Assembly (NCBI GenBank): GCA_002633115.1
Contig: NWBJ01000067.1
Coordinates: 1-50,431, forward strand
Reading direction: 5' to 3'
DNA from: Muribaculaceae bacterium Zag1
Lineage (GTDB): Bacteria; Bacteroidota; Bacteroidia; Bacteroidales; Muribaculaceae
DNA length: 50,431 nt
Shown here in pieces: positions 17,418 to 25,840 of this stretch. Under the pieces are notes generated by a model. That model was given only the letters and a program-made list of their open reading frames with translations, made no database searches and was not told where the DNA came from. Every line of letters begins with the position of its first letter. The stretch's first letter is position 1. Position numbers and translations under genes: made by a program.

Positions 17418-18185
17418 CTCTCAATCCCGACCGCTTCAGCTGGCGCAGAGTGTGGATGATTTTTCAGCTCTATTACCCAGCTCTGAAAAAGCAAATGATC
17501 TGTTTCCCCTTGGTTTCACTTGCCTTGATGTGGATTGGAGCCCTATATTACCGTATGGGTTGCGACTTAGAGATGTCGCTGTTAATCCCCGTGACAGCCG
17601 CCAGTGCAATGTACTACGTGGCCCCGATTGGAATAGCGCGGAGAGACTTCAAGCCTATCAGCGCCCTGCTACTTGTCACGGCCAGTGAGAAAATGACCTT
17701 CTTGCTGCTCTATTTCGGCTTGTTCATAGCCGTAGAAATCAATCTGTCGATAATCATCTCAGCATTGATTGTGCTTTCCTCCATACCAAACGGCCTTTCA
17801 ACCCTATGGGGCATTATGACTGGTTTTGGCAAACACTATCCTCCCGTGTTTTTAGTCATCTCATGGGGACCAGCCTTGGCGATTTTGCTATGCGTGCTCT
17901 ACACAGTTGTAACAGTCAAACGCAATCGCGTATTCAAGGGACTTTCTGGCCTTTGTGGTAGCCCTGATTTTACTGATGCTGGTGATGGGAATAATAGGCT
18001 TCATCGTCGGAATGTTAGAAGGCTATGGATATCTCCCTGACCTGGAGCTATGGGATAATTACGCAAAAACCCTCACGCCAAGATTTTCCTATCTCTTGAT
18101 TTCTCTGGGATTTGCATTCTCTCTGCCAATAGTGGCAACATATTTGGTATTGCTTTACAAAAAACTCCAGCGCAGTGGATTTTAA
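17399..18185 (+). pseudogene. ABC-2-type permease, interrupted by a +1 frameshift
   Basis: Starts MSAESITLN at 17399 and runs in one frame to about 17938 with four or five hydrophobic helices (MICFPLVSLALMWIGALYY, FLLLYFGLFIAVEINLSI, PALAILLCVLYTVVTV). That frame then gives low-hydrophobicity nonsense and ends at 18040. The next frame continues naturally as FLAFVVALILLMLVMGII and ends at 18185 with a further helix. Removing one G from the GGG at 17938-17940 restores a single reading frame of about 261 residues (FKDFLAFVV). It could be a real inactivating mutation or a sequencing error; the site does not look like a known programmed frameshift signal. It should be the membrane partner of the preceding ATPase. 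Confidence 0.8.
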
Positions 18186-18579
18186 GACCGACAAGCCGAT
18201 CTTTCGACAAATAGTAGACTTGTGCTACGCTCGCATACTCAGCGGTGAATGGCTGCCGGGGCAGAAGATTCCCTCTGTCAGGGAGGTCGCTGTGGAGCTG
18301 TCGGTCAATACCCGCACTGTGCTCAGCGCCTTCGACCTGCTGCAAGCCTCCGAGATCATCGCTCCCAAAAGAGGCATGGGATTCTATCTGGCCGACGACG
18401 CTGTGGAGAGAGTAAGGAGCGAATTGAAAAAAGAATTTTTCGACAGCACCCTCATCGAAACCTTCTGCCGCATGGAGCAATTGGGGATTACGATGGAAGA
18501 GGTGGTGCAATGCTACACTGCCTGGAGCGTCTCCTCCCCAAGCTCTGCCTTGATTGAAAAAATACTGATAAACAAATGA
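18175..18579 (+). CDS. GntR-family regulator, YtrA subfamily
   Basis: 134 residues from a GTG start at 18175, the only start that includes the conserved opening DFKTDKPIFRQIVDLCYARIL. The winged helix is GQKIPSVREVAVELSVNTRTVLSAFDLL-type (about 32-60), followed by a GMGFYL wing and a short helical C-terminus typical of YtrA rather than of long effector-binding GntR proteins. It overlaps the permease end by 11 bases and the next ATPase by 4 (ATGA). These regulators usually repress their own transporter operon and respond to cell-envelope stress; here it lies in the middle rather than at the head. Confidence 0.9.
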   Translation: MDFKTDKPIFRQIVDLCYARILSGEWLPGQKIPSVREVAVELSVNTRTVLSAFDLLQASEIIAPKRGMGFYLADDAVERVRSELKKEFFDSTLIETFCRMEQLGITMEEVVQCYTAWSVSSPSSALIEKILINK

Positions 18580-19550
18580 ATATACTCCAAGCCAACAACA
18601 TCGTAAAAGACTACACCGGGCATCGCGCTCTCGACAATGTGTCGATCGCTGTGCCGCAAGGAAAAGTCTACGGTCTGCTAGGCCCTAACGGCGCCGGCAA
18701 GACCACTCTAATCCGCATCATCAACCACATAACCGCCCCCGACAGCGGAGAGGTGATATTTGATGGCCATCGCCTCACCCAGAATGATGTGAGGCAAATC
18801 GGCTACCTCCCCGAGGAACGCGGCCTCTACAAGAAGATGCGTGTGGGCGACCAAGCCCTCTTCTTCGCCCAACTCAAAGGCCTAAACCGCAGCCAAGCCG
18901 AGCAAGAACTCCGCAAATGGTTTGACCGCTTTGACATTTCCTCATGGTGGGGAAAGAAGGTGGAAGAGCTCTCAAAGGGCATGGCCCAGAAGGTGCAATT
19001 CATCGTGACGGTGCTCCACCGCCCCAAGTTGCTCATCTTCGACGAACCCTTCTCGGGCTTCGACCCCATCAACGCCCAGCTGCTCAAGAATGAGATCCTA
19101 CGCCTAAGAGACGAGGGAGCCACAGTGATATTCTCCACCCACAATATGCCGAGCGTGGAGGAGCTATGCGACCATATTACACTGATCAACAACTCGCATA
19201 ATATCCTCACCGGCGATGTAGAAGAATTGCGTTCGCGCTATGGCAAAGACAAATATGTGTTGTCATACCAAGGCGACTCCCACGCCCTCGCCCAAGCCTT
19301 GGCTTCATGCTGCCGCGAGATACAGATGCTCGACCAGGACAAGAACCAACGCCAGACCATGGAGATCAGCCTTATCGACAGCGACGCTCGCCGCAACGCC
19401 ATCGCCGAGGCTAACAAGGCAGTAGAACTATACTCCTTCCAACCCAAACTGATGTCGATGAGCGACATCTTCATCAAGGCTGTGGCCGAATCTAACGAGA
19501 CGCTTCCTCCGGAGTTCAACCCCCAAATGATTACCTCAAATGAATTCTAA
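18576..19550 (+). CDS. ABC transporter ATP-binding protein (NatA-like)
   Basis: 324 residues. Walker A LLGPNGAGKTTL (about 34-45), signature ELSKGMAQKVQF, Walker B LLIFDEPFSGFDP, and the switch STHNMPSVEELC. A C-terminal domain of about 110 residues (DUF4162-like) is typical of the NatA/ABC-2 subfamily. Starts in the ATGA overlap with the GntR gene and overlaps the permease downstream by 11 bases, so the pair is translationally coupled. It should power the NatB-like permease. Confidence 0.93.
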   Translation: MNILQANNIVKDYTGHRALDNVSIAVPQGKVYGLLGPNGAGKTTLIRIINHITAPDSGEVIFDGHRLTQNDVRQIGYLPEERGLYKKMRVGDQALFFAQLKGLNRSQAEQELRKWFDRFDISSWWGKKVEELSKGMAQKVQFIVTVLHRPKLLIFDEPFSGFDPINAQLLKNEILRLRDEGATVIFSTHNMPSVEELCDHITLINNSHNILTGDVEELRSRYGKDKYVLSYQGDSHALAQALASCCREIQMLDQDKNQRQTMEISLIDSDARRNAIAEANKAVELYSFQPKLMSMSDIFIKAVAESNETLPPEFNPQMITSNEF

Positions 19551-20799
19551 CCTATATATTATCGTACGCCGAGAATATCTCGAAAGAGTAAAGACCAAGA
19601 GCTTTATCATCACCACCATACTGATGCCTCTGTTGATGCTCGCCCTAATGTTTGTGCCGGCTCTGGTAATGATTATGGCCGAACCCGAGAGCAAAACAAT
19701 CGCCGTGGTCGATAATAGCGGAATCATTTCCAACTCGCTTGATGGCACCAAAGACCTGACGTTTGTGCTTGTAAACAATGCCGATACCGAATCGCTTAAG
19801 AAAAACTCTGATTATGACGGCATCCTGATCATTGGCAGCGATTTGGTTGACAATCCATCAAATGTGCAACTCTACACTCATAGCGCATCATCGATGGAAA
19901 CTGAGGGCTTTATCACCAACCAGCTCAGCCAAGCCGTACGCAACGTACGCCTTCAGAAATACGACATCGACAACTTGTCGCAAATTTTGGCTGATGCCAA
20001 GGTGAATGTGAAGATGAGCACCTACCGCCTCGACAGCGAGGAAGAGAAAGAGACCTCATCGACCGCATCCTACCTGATCGGCTTGGTAATGTCGATGATG
20101 CTCTACATGTTCCTGCTCATCTACGGACAGATGGTGATGACCTCGATTATCGAGGAGAAAAACAACCGAGTGCTCGAGGTTGTTGTATCATCAGTAAAGC
20201 CCAAGGCCCTGATGCTCGGCAAAATCCTTGGCATCTGCGCCGTGGCAATCACCCAGATACTGATTTGGGGCGTTATCATCAGCGCATGCAGCGTATGGCT
20301 CATGCCGTTGCTCACCAAGAGCGTTCCTTCTGACGAGATGGATCTGATGGTAGCCGTAGGCCAACTTGGTGATTTGGGCTATGTGCTGGGCATGTTTGGT
20401 TGCCTCACGCTGTTCCTCATCGGTGGATTCATGCTATACTCATCGATGTATGCAGCTATTGGTTCGGCTGTCGACAACATCCAGGATGCTTCGCAGCTCA
20501 CCTCGATTGTGATGGTGCCCATTATCCTGGCAATCATCTTCTCGATGGCTGTAGCGCAAGATCCCAACTCTTCGATGGCCGTATGGCTGTCAATCATCCC
20601 ATTCACATCGCCAATGGTGATGATGGCACGATTGCCATTCGGCATTCCAGCTTGGGAGATTTGGGTATCTCTGGCAGTGCTCTATGCCTCATTCTTTGTG
20701 ATGGTATGGCTGGCAGCCAAGATATACCGCGTGGGCATATTCATGTATGGCAAGAAACCCTCAGTAAAAGACCTGGTCCGTTGGGCCCAATATAAGTAA
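19540..20799 (+). CDS. ABC-2-type permease (NatB-like)
   Basis: 419 residues. One N-terminal helix (IITTILMPLLMLALMFVPALV) is followed by an extracytoplasmic domain of about 140 residues and then five or six helices after residue 175 (SYLIGLVMSMMLYMFLLIYG onward). The segment IIEEKNNRVLEVVVSSVKP between helices is a hallmark of NatB/ABC-2 permeases. Last gene of the ABC/GntR operon. Its final lysine codon and stop are part of the heptamer AAGTAAT at 20794. Confidence 0.92.
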   Translation: MNSNLYIIVRREYLERVKTKSFIITTILMPLLMLALMFVPALVMIMAEPESKTIAVVDNSGIISNSLDGTKDLTFVLVNNADTESLKKNSDYDGILIIGSDLVDNPSNVQLYTHSASSMETEGFITNQLSQAVRNVRLQKYDIDNLSQILADAKVNVKMSTYRLDSEEEKETSSTASYLIGLVMSMMLYMFLLIYGQMVMTSIIEEKNNRVLEVVVSSVKPKALMLGKILGICAVAITQILIWGVIISACSVWLMPLLTKSVPSDEMDLMVAVGQLGDLGYVLGMFGCLTLFLIGGFMLYSSMYAAIGSAVDNIQDASQLTSIVMVPIILAIIFSMAVAQDPNSSMAVWLSIIPFTSPMVMMARLPFGIPAWEIWVSLAVLYASFFVMVWLAAKIYRVGIFMYGKKPSVKDLVRWAQYK

Positions 20800-20821
20800 T
20801 GAGTAATGAGTAATAAGTAAT
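20794..20821. repeat. Heptanucleotide array on the natB-like stop codon (4 units)
   Basis: AAGTAAT, GAGTAAT, GAGTAAT, AAGTAAT in register. The first unit contains the Lys codon and TAA stop of the upstream gene. Confidence 0.85.
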
Positions 20822-20846
20822 AGGACAATGCCCTCCCGGTTCTGTG

Positions 20847-20867
20847 GCGAGCCGCTTAGCGGCTCGC
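20847..20867. repeat. GC-rich hairpin before prmC
   Basis: Perfect nine-base arms GCGAGCCGC / GCGGCTCGC with a TTA loop, 20 bases before the prmC ATG. There is no T tract. It could be a weak terminator or a structure in the prmC leader. Confidence 0.6.
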
Positions 20868-20886
20868 TCCCAAATTAAATATTACT

Positions 20887-21744
20887 ATGACAATCAAAGA
20901 TATGCGACAAAAGCTCACCGAGAGGCTCACGCCTGCGGTGGGCGATAGCGAGGCCAAAGCCATGGCCGACACTATCATAATGGACATAAAAGGTTGCACC
21001 CAGCTCGACCTGGCAGTGAATTCTCATCGAGATTTGCTGCCAGAGACCGAGAAGCGCATGCTCGATGCAGCGCAAAAGGTCATCGACGGCATGCCGCTGC
21101 AGTACGCCCTGGGCGTGGCCTCATTTCATGGCCGAATGATAGGCGTGGATGCCTCCACGCTTATCCCCCGGCCCGAAACCTCTCAATTGGTGGATATCAT
21201 CGAGAAGGATTGGCAAGGGCATTCAGACCTGCGCATCCTCGACATCGGCACTGGCAGCGGCTGCATCGCCATCTCGCTGGCGCTCGACTTGCCATTCTCG
21301 CAAGTAACTGGCATCGACATCTCAGACCGCGCGCTCACTCGCGCCCAAGCCAACGCAAAGCAGCTAAAGGCACGGGTAGAATTTCTCAAAGCCGACGCTC
21401 TGCATATCGAGCAGTCGGCCGTCAAGGATAAACGCTGGAACATTGTGGTGAGCAATCCCCCTTATGTCTTGATGAGCCAGAAAGCCTCAATGGATACGCG
21501 TGTCACCGAGCACGAACCACCTACGGCCCTATTCGTGCCCGACAGTGACCCGGTGAAATTTTACAAGCCCATAGCTGATTACGCTTACCGCACGCTTGAG
21601 CCGCAAGGTATGCTCTATCTTGAGTGCAATCCCTTGTGCATCAAGCAAGTGGTTGACACAGTAAAGCAAGCAGGATTCTCTGACCCGCGCTCTCTGCTCG
21701 ATTACAAGGGAAAATTGCGCTTTGTCATAGCTAAGAAAGATTGA
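20887..21744 (+). CDS. prmC: Peptide chain release factor N5-glutamine methyltransferase
   Basis: 285 residues. The SAM-binding motif LDIGTGSGCIAISLAL is followed by the substrate-glutamine motif VVSNPPYV (NPPY), and the family-specific LIPRPETSQLVD segment is present. The helical N-terminal domain contacts release factors. PrmC methylates the GGQ glutamine of RF1/RF2. recX follows one base after its stop, so the two are co-transcribed. Confidence 0.95.
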   Translation: MTIKDMRQKLTERLTPAVGDSEAKAMADTIIMDIKGCTQLDLAVNSHRDLLPETEKRMLDAAQKVIDGMPLQYALGVASFHGRMIGVDASTLIPRPETSQLVDIIEKDWQGHSDLRILDIGTGSGCIAISLALDLPFSQVTGIDISDRALTRAQANAKQLKARVEFLKADALHIEQSAVKDKRWNIVVSNPPYVLMSQKASMDTRVTEHEPPTALFVPDSDPVKFYKPIADYAYRTLEPQGMLYLECNPLCIKQVVDTVKQAGFSDPRSLLDYKGKLRFVIAKKD

Positions 21745-21745
21745 T

Positions 21746-22225
21746 ATGGCCATACTCGACCCCGATAAAGCCAGAATACGGCTTGAAACCCTCTGCGCCA
21801 AAGCCGAACATTGCGAAAGTGAGATGCGAAAGAAGCTCGCCCAATGGGGAGTATCGGCCCGCGATGCCAATGAGATTATCGAGCATCTAAAGCGCAACAA
21901 GTTTGTCGATGACAACCGATTCGCTCAGGCTTATGTCATCGACAAGATGCGCTTTGCTCGCTGGGGAAAGCGCAAAATAGCAATGGGGCTGCGCACCAAG
22001 GGCATCCACTCAGACGTGATGCAACAGGCGCTCGCCTCGCTGCCCCAACAAGAATACGCTGATATCCTAAGAGCGCTGATGGTAGCGAAAGCAAAGTCTG
22101 ACCCCCAGATGGTTCTCACCTTCGAGGGGCGCACTCGCCTGTATAGATTCGCATTGCAACGCGGATTCGAGCCGGAGCTCATTTCCCAATGCATCAAGCA
22201 GTTGTTACTTTCCCAATCTTCCTGA
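21746..22225 (+). CDS. recX: Regulatory protein RecX
   Basis: 159 residues made of three-helix RecX repeats: CAKAEHCESEMRKKLAQWGV, the typical IIEHLKRNKFVDDNRFAQAYV, and RWGKRKIAMGLRTKGI. RecX binds the RecA filament and limits recombination. It follows prmC directly; its 3' end overlaps the convergent OmpA-like gene by 21 bases. Confidence 0.9.
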   Translation: MAILDPDKARIRLETLCAKAEHCESEMRKKLAQWGVSARDANEIIEHLKRNKFVDDNRFAQAYVIDKMRFARWGKRKIAMGLRTKGIHSDVMQQALASLPQQEYADILRALMVAKAKSDPQMVLTFEGRTRLYRFALQRGFEPELISQCIKQLLLSQSS

Positions 22226-22843
22226 TTTGGCTGAATCTATCATTTGCCATTCGGGCACAATGTAAATCTCGACACGCCGATTCTTGCTGCGATTCTCCAT
22301 AGAATCATTAGGCACCAATGGGTCGTCAGGGCCCAAGCCGAAAGGTATCAAGTTGGCATCGGTGCGCTTGGCCTCTTGCTCAAGAAAAGCATCGATAGCG
22401 TTGGCTCGCTCCTCGGTCAGCGCATCGAGGTATGCCGGTTCGCCCGTGGCATCGCTATGCACTGCTACCACCACCTTGTACATTGTTGGATATTTCAGCA
22501 AGTCGACAAAGGGACGCAGATATCTCTTGCCGCTCTCTTTCAGCACTGTCTCGTTGGGATTGAACAGCCCAGCGCATGGCAATGTCACCATCACCACCTC
22601 GCCATTCCTGATCAACTGAGCTTGCATATTGTGCTTGACCAGCGATTGCTGGATTTCGGTCAAGTGATTGCGTATCCCCTTTTGCGCCTTGGTTGGCACC
22701 ACCGGTGTGTCGATAGCTTCGCCGAATGTAGTATCCCCTTGCGGCTGCGCCTCGCCTCCCACGGCTTGCGCCGGGAGCAGGAGGCAGAGGGCAGCCGTTG
22801 CCAGCAGGGCCTGTTGCTTAATCTTTGTCAAGCTCATCCTCAT
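22205..22843 (-). CDS. OmpA-family periplasmic peptidoglycan-binding protein
   Basis: 212 residues with a signal peptide (LLATAALCLLLPAQAVG). From about residue 85 the OmpA-C fold is visible: LFNPNETVLKESGKRYLRPF, VVVAVHSDATGEPAYLDALTEERANAI, and NRSKNRRVEIYIVP. The Asp and Arg that bind meso-diaminopimelate (HSD.. and NRRVEI) are retained. No beta-barrel is present, so it is a free periplasmic or loosely anchored protein. It overlaps the upstream small gene by 26 bases, suggesting coupled translation. Confidence 0.85.
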   Translation of the reverse strand: MRMSLTKIKQQALLATAALCLLLPAQAVGGEAQPQGDTTFGEAIDTPVVPTKAQKGIRNHLTEIQQSLVKHNMQAQLIRNGEVVMVTLPCAGLFNPNETVLKESGKRYLRPFVDLLKYPTMYKVVVAVHSDATGEPAYLDALTEERANAIDAFLEQEAKRTDANLIPFGLGPDDPLVPNDSMENRSKNRRVEIYIVPEWQMIDSAKSGRLGK

Positions 22844-23126
22844 AGTCGAGTTCGGCCTTTACGATAGTCTCCACATCATGGACGGAGAGGGGCGATTGGC
22901 GGTCTTTGGCCACCATTTTCTTTACATAAGCCAGGAGGTCGGCCAGATCGAGCTCATCGGGACCGTCTTCGTCAAGGTCCATGTTGAGGAACCCGTTTTC
23001 GTCATAATAGTCCCAGATCATATCGATGACGTTGAGAATCTCATCATCATCGAGATCTTTGGCTGTTTCAGCCGGCAAGCGCTTGCGGATGTAATCGATA
23101 GCGGCTTGTTCGTCGTAATCTTTCAT
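22818..23126 (-). CDS. Small acidic protein of unknown function
   Basis: 102 residues from the ATG at 23124-23126 (MKDYDEQAAIDYIRKRL). A longer frame from 23195 would overlap the -7 box at 23193 and is rejected. The protein is very acidic (DDDEILNVIDMIWDYYDENG, DLDEDGPDELDLADLL) and helical, with no signal peptide. It resembles conserved Bacteroidetes hypotheticals, but I cannot name a family. It forms a two-gene unit with the OmpA-like gene. Confidence 0.75.
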   Translation of the reverse strand: MKDYDEQAAIDYIRKRLPAETAKDLDDDEILNVIDMIWDYYDENGFLNMDLDEDGPDELDLADLLAYVKKMVAKDRQSPLSVHDVETIVKAELDYEDELDKD

Positions 23127-23192
23127 TGTCTGTTGAAATATGTTCGAGATAGTGTGGCGCCTTTTTCTCTCATTATTTGCGCCTTTCGATGG

Positions 23193-23200
23193 CAAATTTA
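23193..23200 (-). promoter_or_regulatory. -7 box for the small acidic protein and OmpA-like gene
   Basis: The minus strand reads TAAATTTG (TAnnTTTG), 66 bases from the start at 23126. Confidence 0.5.
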
Positions 23201-23280
23201 CAAATTTTTCTTTAATTGCACTATCCCCAATAGATTATTATTTATCCAATATGGATTTTTTTCAAAATATCGACAAAATC

Positions 23281-25701
23281 TTAGAAATCCACGGTCAATC
23301 TCACATTCAGTTGGCGACGCGTCAGGTAGTTGGGCACAGCATACTGTATGCCATTGACATCAGTCACCCAGTAATAGCTGCTAACATTGCTGATATCCAA
23401 CAGGTTGAAAACGTCTAAGCCCAACCATACGCCCTTGAGTTTGCCAGCGATGCCGCTACGGCGCGGTTCGCCCTCAGCTCGCGGCGACAGCAAAGCATAG
23501 CTGAATCCGATATCCAAGCGCTTGTAGGCCGGCATGCGGAAATAACTCTGATCGCGCGTCAGGCGAGGCGAAGTTGTGGGTATGCCGTCAGAGAGAATGC
23601 CTCGCAGACTGAATTTCAACTTGGGATAGTTGGGGAAAAAGTCGGTGAAATAGATGGCGAAATTGTACCGGCGATCGGTAGGTCGCGGCACTTTCACTCC
23701 GTTGAGATCCTCCTGTGTCTTCATCAGTGAGAAACTAATCCAAGAATCCGAGCCAGGCACAAACTGACCAAACAGCTTGAAATCCAAGCCCATAGTGTAA
23801 CCGCTTGAAGAATTTACACCAGTGTACACAACTTTGAGATTGTCAACCTCGTAAGGGATGAGATTACCGAGTATTTTATAATAAGCCTCACCTGATAGCT
23901 TGAAGGGCCTACCCCAAGCGCGGAAGGTGTAGTCGGTGCCAAAGATGAATTGGAAACTGCGCTGCGATTTGATATCACGGTTTAGTTCTATGATTGTATT
24001 GCCCAACTCATCGACTACGGGCATTCGGTATTCCTTGAAAAATGGCGACTGGTAATAGAGACCAGTAGCGAATCGGAACGACCAGCGCGGAGCCTTGGAT
24101 GGCACGAAGGTGGCAGTGATGCGCGGGCTAACCAGGAACTCCTTGTTGAAATCCCAATACGAGAGGCGTATGCCGCCATTGACATTGAGATAACCAGCCG
24201 AGGTGTCAAGACGATAAGTGTCTTGGGCATAGAAGGAATAGCGGTTTGAGGCTATCTCATTGTCAGAATAGGAATTATAGAATACTTGCAACACATCAGG
24301 ATTGAGTGGCAGGGAATAGCCAGCAGAGTCATGGAGTTCCCATTCGCGCGAACGCTCAGTAATCTTCTCGTGATTGAATTGCATGCCATATTCCAGAGTA
24401 TGGCCATTCAGACCAGTCACGCCTCTCAAGCCGATGGAGAACACTGAGGCCTTAAGCCTATTGCGAGCATGCTCCAGATACTTGCCCACGCCGAGTTCGC
24501 CGCCTACGGTGCTTCCCTCCGAATCGCTGCCCCCGGCTTGGTCAAGCCAATATTCGCCCGAGATGTCATACGACACCAGCTCGTTGGTGAGGAAGCCCGA
24601 AGTCAGAAGCGAGAAATGATTAGCCTTGTTAGGACTGTATGTGAGATTGAGTGCGCCAAAGAAGGTCTCGAATTTGTCCTTCTCTTGTCCATCAAAATAC
24701 ACTTTGAATTGCTTTGCATCGGTCGAGGTGCCAAAGCTCGTCTCTCTCGTGGCTGGCACGAATTTGTAATCATTGATTGCTATGTTGCCAAGGAATGAGG
24801 CCTTGAACTTGTCAGAGGCTTTCCAGGTCATCGAGGTCTGGTAATCAAAATAGCGTGGGTCGTATTCGCCCTTGTCCTCCATCGATGAGAGCAGCGACGA
24901 ATTTGCCTTATATCTCACGCCATGCAGCATCGAGAAATGGCGCGATGAGGCTCCTATCGCCACATTGCCACCCATCAGAGAGGCACCGACTGTGCCCTCA
25001 AAAGCCTCGGGTTCGCGATATGTGATGTCAAGGGCCGACGACATCTTGTCGGCATACTGAGCCGGGAAGCCGCCAGTCGAGAATTTCACTGACCCCACCA
25101 GGTCGGGATTGATAATCGAGAGGCCCTCTTGCTGACCCGAGGTCACAAGCAGCGGGCGGTAGACCTCTACACCATTTATATATACGCTGTTTTCATCATA
25201 AGTGCCGCCGCGCACCGAGTACTGGCTTGACATCTCATTGCTTGATGCTACGCCGGCCATCGTAGAGATCATCGACTCTACACTGCCGCCGCTCACATCG
25301 GGTGCCAAGCGGTAGTTATCGATATTGATGTCTTGCATCTGGCCTACTTGCTTGCGTATCTCTGTAACCTCGACACCGCCCAGGCTGTAGCTCTTGGGAG
25401 TCATCTTGACATTAACAGTGACTTCGCCTTTGGGCTCGATCAGTCGGCGGTTAGCCTCTTCGTATCCTATGCAACTGAAGACCAATCGCAGCGTGTCGGT
25501 GTCGGCCACGGTCAGGGTATAGTCGCCATTGAGGTTGGTCATGGTGCCCAGGGCTGTGCCTTTCACTTTTACGGCCACAAACTCGAGCGGCTCGTTCTCT
25601 TCTTGCGTCACTTTGCCGTGGATAGTCACAGAGGCATAGCCCTGGGCCATTGCCAGCAGCCACGCCATTGCCAAAGCGATTATGCGCATTCTTTTAATCA
25701 T
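23281..25701 (-). CDS. TonB-dependent receptor with carboxypeptidase-regulatory-like domain
   Basis: 806 residues. Signal peptide, then a CarboxypepD_reg-like domain (about 25-105: IHGKVTQEENEPLEFVAVKV, LNGDYTLTV, VFSCIGYEE), a plug domain (about 115-230: YSVRGGTYDENSVYINGVEV) and a long barrel ending LNVRLTVDF. There is no SusD gene beside it and no SusC-type signature, so it is an orphan receptor. The substrate is unknown; metal chelates, cobamides or peptides are as likely as glycans. Confidence 0.92.
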   Translation of the reverse strand: MIKRMRIIALAMAWLLAMAQGYASVTIHGKVTQEENEPLEFVAVKVKGTALGTMTNLNGDYTLTVADTDTLRLVFSCIGYEEANRRLIEPKGEVTVNVKMTPKSYSLGGVEVTEIRKQVGQMQDINIDNYRLAPDVSGGSVESMISTMAGVASSNEMSSQYSVRGGTYDENSVYINGVEVYRPLLVTSGQQEGLSIINPDLVGSVKFSTGGFPAQYADKMSSALDITYREPEAFEGTVGASLMGGNVAIGASSRHFSMLHGVRYKANSSLLSSMEDKGEYDPRYFDYQTSMTWKASDKFKASFLGNIAINDYKFVPATRETSFGTSTDAKQFKVYFDGQEKDKFETFFGALNLTYSPNKANHFSLLTSGFLTNELVSYDISGEYWLDQAGGSDSEGSTVGGELGVGKYLEHARNRLKASVFSIGLRGVTGLNGHTLEYGMQFNHEKITERSREWELHDSAGYSLPLNPDVLQVFYNSYSDNEIASNRYSFYAQDTYRLDTSAGYLNVNGGIRLSYWDFNKEFLVSPRITATFVPSKAPRWSFRFATGLYYQSPFFKEYRMPVVDELGNTIIELNRDIKSQRSFQFIFGTDYTFRAWGRPFKLSGEAYYKILGNLIPYEVDNLKVVYTGVNSSSGYTMGLDFKLFGQFVPGSDSWISFSLMKTQEDLNGVKVPRPTDRRYNFAIYFTDFFPNYPKLKFSLRGILSDGIPTTSPRLTRDQSYFRMPAYKRLDIGFSYALLSPRAEGEPRRSGIAGKLKGVWLGLDVFNLLDISNVSSYYWVTDVNGIQYAVPNYLTRRQLNVRLTVDF

Positions 25702-25784
25702 ACCCTTTACTAACGAGTTTGTACCATTTAAATTGTGTTTTCACTCGCCAGTGCGCCACACCTTTATTTAATTGAGATGAAATG

Positions 25785-25815
25785 TTTCGCAATTGGGAAA
25801 AAAGAATTAATTTTG
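25785..25815 (+). promoter_or_regulatory. Promoter of the AAA+ gene
   Basis: TTTC (25785-25788), 19 bases, then TAATTTTG (25808-25815), 25 bases before the ATG: a near-consensus -33 with a perfect -7. Confidence 0.6.
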
Positions 25816-25840
25816 CATATACTTTCTCAATCATACCACC

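Noticed and set aside
17931-17960. Programmed frameshift in the ABC permease
   Set aside because: No slippery heptamer or downstream structure of a known type; a GGG run fits an indel or sequencing error better.
22668-23357. 229-codon + strand frame over the OmpA-like and acidic genes
   Set aside because: Opposite two overlapping genes with a signal peptide and OmpA motifs; its translation looks non-biological.
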